Shown: positions 61,260-64,000 of the stretch, piece by piece
Numbering within the stretch: the stretch's first letter is position 1
Layout of the letters: the number at the start of each line of letters is the position of its first letter
DNA from: Paenibacillaceae bacterium
Lineage (GTDB): Bacteria; Bacillota; Clostridia; Lachnospirales; Lachnospiraceae
DNA: 64,000 bases
Direction of reading: 5' to 3'
NCBI GenBank assembly: GCA_015057705.1
Contig: SVDU01000026.1
Location: forward strand, 1-64,000
Notes under the pieces: model-generated
Seen by the model: the letters and a program-made list of their open reading frames with translations, nothing else
The model's database searches: none
What the model was told of the DNA's origin: nothing
Translations under genes and position numbers: made by a program

Positions 61260-63100
61260 TCAGCTTTCCCGATAAATACCACAATTGTCCTGGGAGGAAC
61301 GATAACGTTCTTTCCTTCCAGAACCGGTTCTTTTCCTTCCTCATACATTGCGTTCTCTTCCAATTTATCCGTATGAAACACCACATGCCACTGATGTTTT
61401 TTCGGAAGGTTTGGAAGATCGAACGTATGGGGTTCCCAGTGCATGTTATAAGCAATATAAAAATGATTATCAGCCGTCCCATCTGCTTTTCTGGCATAAT
61501 CTCCCCAATAAAGAATTCCCAGCTGACGCTTGAAATTCTCATATTCCGGATACCATGGTTTTACTCCATGATAAGAAACATCAGGGACTCCGCAGGCAAG
61601 ATAATCCATGTTCTTCGCTTCTTCTCTCCTGTGAAATACGGGATGTGCCTTTCTAAATGCAATGACTGCTTTCACAAATTCAAAAAGATCTCTGTTTGTT
61701 TTTAAGAGGTTCCAGTTTAACCAGGAAATATCATTATCCTGGCAATAAGCATTGTTATTGCCCGACTGGGTATTGCCAAATTCATCCCCCGCCATAAGAA
61801 GCGGCGTACCCTGACTTAAGAGCAGCAGCAAAAAAGCGTTGCGCAGCTGTTTTTTCCTAAGCTCCACTACTTTTTTCTTTCTGGTTGGACCTTCTATCCC
61901 GCAATTCCACGTATAATTATAGGGATTTCCATCCAGATTAGATTCTCCATTGGCTTCATTATGCTTTGTATCATAGGAAACCATATCCATCATGGTGAAC
62001 CCATTGGTATTCGCCATATATTGAATCATGCCCCGGTCAGACGGATTGTTTCTGGTTCGGAAGACCAGATTTTTCATCTGCTCCTCGTCCCCTTTCAGCA
62101 CTCTTCTCATATCTGTCTGAAAGCTGTCATTATATTCTGCCAGATATTTAAATCTCTTTACTGGAATGTCACCCCAGGAATCAGCCCATAGCTTTAACCC
62201 TTTTAAATAGGGATCACGTCCGATTAAATCAAGAGGCGGGAACCCAACCAGATGAATTCCATCCAGGTGAAATTCTTCTGCCCAGAACCGTACCGCATCA
62301 AGAACAAAGGTTGGAGACTCCTTCCCTGAAAAATACAATTCTGAAATAAGTTCCATCCCTTCCTTATGAAGGGCCTTAACCAGATTCTTTAATTCCAAAG
62401 CTGGTGTTTCCTTATTATCCGAGACATAAGACGCTTTGGGAGCGAAATAGAATCCCGAGGTATATCCCCAATAATTTATTTTTCCCGTAGGTTTATCCAC
62501 ACCGTAAGGACTACCCTGCACAATTTCAGGAAGGATCACTTCCTGAAATTCATAAACCGGCATCAGCTCGACAGTTGTGATTCCCAGTTCTTTTAAGTAG
62601 GGGATTTTTTCCTCTATCGCCCGAAAGGTTCCTTTATTCCTGGTTCCGGAAGAAGAATGCATGGTAAATCCCCTGACATGAATCCGGTAGACCACAGAAT
62701 CCTCATATGGAATCAGGGGACGCTTCTCCTCTTCCCAGTCAAAAGCTTTAAACGTAACCGGACTTTTAGATAATACAGCTGTTCTCTCTAAATCTCCCCA
62801 GCGATCCTTATCTGTAAAAGCTCTTCCATACGGATCAGAGAACCGTTTCCCATCAATCTCATAACAATAGAAAATCCCGGTAAAGTCATCTCCAAGGATT
62901 GTAACAGAAAACACTTCTCCCCGCTTTTCTTTTTCCGGAAAGAGAAAGGTGCAGAAGGGCTCCTTTTCCTCGCTACGAAAAAAAAGTAGTTTTAATTCCT
63001 TTCCCTGAGCCGCAACGCTGAAATGAACCCCCTCCCCAGTCTTAGTCATTCCCATGGGATAATATCCTGTTTCTCTCTTGGCGATCCTGTACTGTTTCAT
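61256..63100 (-). CDS. GH13 debranching-enzyme homologue lacking catalytic residues
   Basis: Homologue of isoamylase/GlgX-type alpha-1,6-glucosidases. Seen in 614 residues: an N-terminal CBM48 (about 10-95), a GH13 barrel (about 130-500) with SPYGVDK, HNEANGE, WNCGIEGPTRKKK, MAGDEFGNTQSGNNNAYCQDN, and a C-terminal beta domain. The four conserved regions are altered. The nucleophile Asp is Val 285 (DGIHLV for DGFRFD), the acid/base Glu is Asp 307, the transition-state Asp is Asn 366 (TNGFT for HDGFT), and region I has LYFS for VYNH. I infer a non-catalytic glycan-binding or regulatory protein. The ATG at 63100 has AGGAG upstream. Confidence 0.85.
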   Translation of the reverse strand: MKQYRIAKRETGYYPMGMTKTGEGVHFSVAAQGKELKLLFFRSEEKEPFCTFLFPEKEKRGEVFSVTILGDDFTGIFYCYEIDGKRFSDPYGRAFTDKDRWGDLERTAVLSKSPVTFKAFDWEEEKRPLIPYEDSVVYRIHVRGFTMHSSSGTRNKGTFRAIEEKIPYLKELGITTVELMPVYEFQEVILPEIVQGSPYGVDKPTGKINYWGYTSGFYFAPKASYVSDNKETPALELKNLVKALHKEGMELISELYFSGKESPTFVLDAVRFWAEEFHLDGIHLVGFPPLDLIGRDPYLKGLKLWADSWGDIPVKRFKYLAEYNDSFQTDMRRVLKGDEEQMKNLVFRTRNNPSDRGMIQYMANTNGFTMMDMVSYDTKHNEANGESNLDGNPYNYTWNCGIEGPTRKKKVVELRKKQLRNAFLLLLLSQGTPLLMAGDEFGNTQSGNNNAYCQDNDISWLNWNLLKTNRDLFEFVKAVIAFRKAHPVFHRREEAKNMDYLACGVPDVSYHGVKPWYPEYENFKRQLGILYWGDYARKADGTADNHFYIAYNMHWEPHTFDLPNLPKKHQWHVVFHTDKLEENAMYEEGKEPVLEGKNVIVPPRTIVVFIGKAD

Positions 63101-63127
63101 CCCTCTTCTCCTCTGTGACAAGTCCTG

Positions 63128-64000
63128 TTACTGGTTCTGAATCTGTTCTGCCAGATCATTTAAATACATCCAGCGTTCCATCTTCTCCTCTAATAATCCT
63201 TCTTTTTCTGCCTTTTCTTCCATCAGCTGATTCAATTTACCATAGTCACTGGCAGCTTCTTCGATCTTTTTGTCCAGCACCTCGATAGCTTCTTCCAATC
63301 CGGCAATGTCATCTTCAATGGTTTCCCACTCCCGCTGTTCTTTATAGGAGAACTTAAGCTTACGCTCTAATTTGGGTTTTTCCTTCCCCTTCTTCTCTCC
63401 TGAATCTTCTTTTTTGTAAGTTCCAGCTGATTCCCCGGGAAGCCCGTCCGGATATTTTGCAGCGAAAGCCGCCTGATAATCCGTAAATCCTCCCTCGTAT
63501 TGAGTGACCTTTCCCTGTCCTTCAAATGCGAATATTCTGCGCACCACCCGGTCCAGAAAATAGCGGTCATGAGATACGGTTATGACAATACCTGGAAAGC
63601 TGTCTAAGTAATCCTCAAGGATGGTAAGTGTCTGAATATCCAGATCATTGGTGGGCTCATCAAGAAGGAGGACATTGGGTGCCTCCATCAGGATTCGCAG
63701 CAGATACAGCCGCCGTTTTTCCCCTCCGGAAAGCTTTTCAACAGTGGTATACTGAACGCTTGATGGAAATAAAAACCGTTCCAGCATCTGGGAGGCACTG
63801 ACACTTCCGTCTTTTGTTTTCACATACTCAGCTGCATTCCTGATATAATCGATGACCTTTAAGCTGCCGTCCATATCTTCGCTCTCCTGGGAGAAATAAC
63901 CCATCTTAACAGTCTGTCCCACAGTTAAGGTTCCCTCATCCGGCTGAAGCCATCCCACAATAATTTTCATAAGTGTGGACTTGCCGGATCCGTTTGGGCC
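63128..64000 (-). CDS. ABC-F ATPase, 3' part
   Basis: C-terminal part of an ABC-F protein; the gene starts beyond the right edge and is open to position 64000. Seen: the second nucleotide-binding domain with GPNGSGKST at the window edge (Walker A), the ABC signature LSGGEKRRLYLLRI, Walker B VLLLDEPTNDLD, and SHDRYFLDRVVRRIFAFEG, then a charged region and a C-terminal coiled coil. No membrane domain exists in ABC-F proteins; they act on ribosomes. It could be a translation factor or an antibiotic-resistance type; the missing linker prevents a choice. Confidence 0.88.
   Translation of the reverse strand, partial: GPNGSGKSTLMKIIVGWLQPDEGTLTVGQTVKMGYFSQESEDMDGSLKVIDYIRNAAEYVKTKDGSVSASQMLERFLFPSSVQYTTVEKLSGGEKRRLYLLRILMEAPNVLLLDEPTNDLDIQTLTILEDYLDSFPGIVITVSHDRYFLDRVVRRIFAFEGQGKVTQYEGGFTDYQAAFAAKYPDGLPGESAGTYKKEDSGEKKGKEKPKLERKLKFSYKEQREWETIEDDIAGLEEAIEVLDKKIEEAASDYGKLNQLMEEKAEKEGLLEEKMERWMYLNDLAEQIQNQ

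Overview
The window reads as part of a chromosome of a spore-forming, anaerobic, low-to-mid GC Gram-positive bacterium of the class Clostridia, most likely a Lachnospiraceae member near Lacrimispora/Clostridium saccharolyticum. This placement is inferred from gene content and order, not from a search. The evidence is the conserved block mazG-hup-rqcP-yabP-yabQ-divIC-spoIIE-tilS-hpt-ftsH next to spoVT-mfd-pth, a reverse-type rubrerythrin with a PerR-like regulator, a stand-alone CO dehydrogenase, and purine-riboswitch control. No CRISPR array, prophage, insertion sequence or rRNA was seen.

Left part (1-14.5 kb, nearly all minus strand): housekeeping and sporulation genes are interleaved. Two sporulation genes, yabP and spoIIE, start in the same unusual way. 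A perfect inverted repeat between them and the upstream gene ends in a U tract, so it looks like an intrinsic terminator. The gene's own sporulation-type promoter lies in and around the left arm and loop, and its Shine-Dalgarno sequence lies in the right arm. Readthrough RNA would be terminated and have its ribosome site masked, while RNA started inside the loop would be free of both. The spoIIE gene here also lacks the usual N-terminal membrane domain.

Middle part (14.6-44 kb): a DUF4091 protein; an FAD oxidoreductase directly behind a guanine-type purine riboswitch; a RloA/RloB-like ATPase plus Toprim-like pair; an HAD-xpt-foldase lipoprotein group; peptidase, dtd, GDPD, small alarmone synthetase and S1-domain genes; a PHP/LysR pair; PerR with two rubrerythrins; a GT2 protein and an M20 peptidase. 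A glycerol-3-phosphate regulon follows (glpP, a three-gene FAD/FeS dehydrogenase operon, glpK), with two similar leader terminators that are probable GlpP targets. A P-type cation ATPase and luxS close this part.

Right part (44-64 kb): a VTC-domain/DUF4956/Cthe_2159-like lipoprotein operon; an Rrf2-regulated CO dehydrogenase module (cooS, ferredoxin, NAD(P)H:FAD reductase); a decayed DUF4143 ATPase; a macrolide-type glycosyltransferase with a PadR regulator and a 15-bp inverted-repeat operator; a 2-hydroxyacid dehydrogenase; and a mannose-family PTS with a SIS-domain sugar isomerase/deglycase and an HAD phosphatase, divergent from a GntR/UTRA regulator. A GH13 debranching-enzyme homologue that has lost all its catalytic residues and the 3' part of an ABC-F ATPase end the window.
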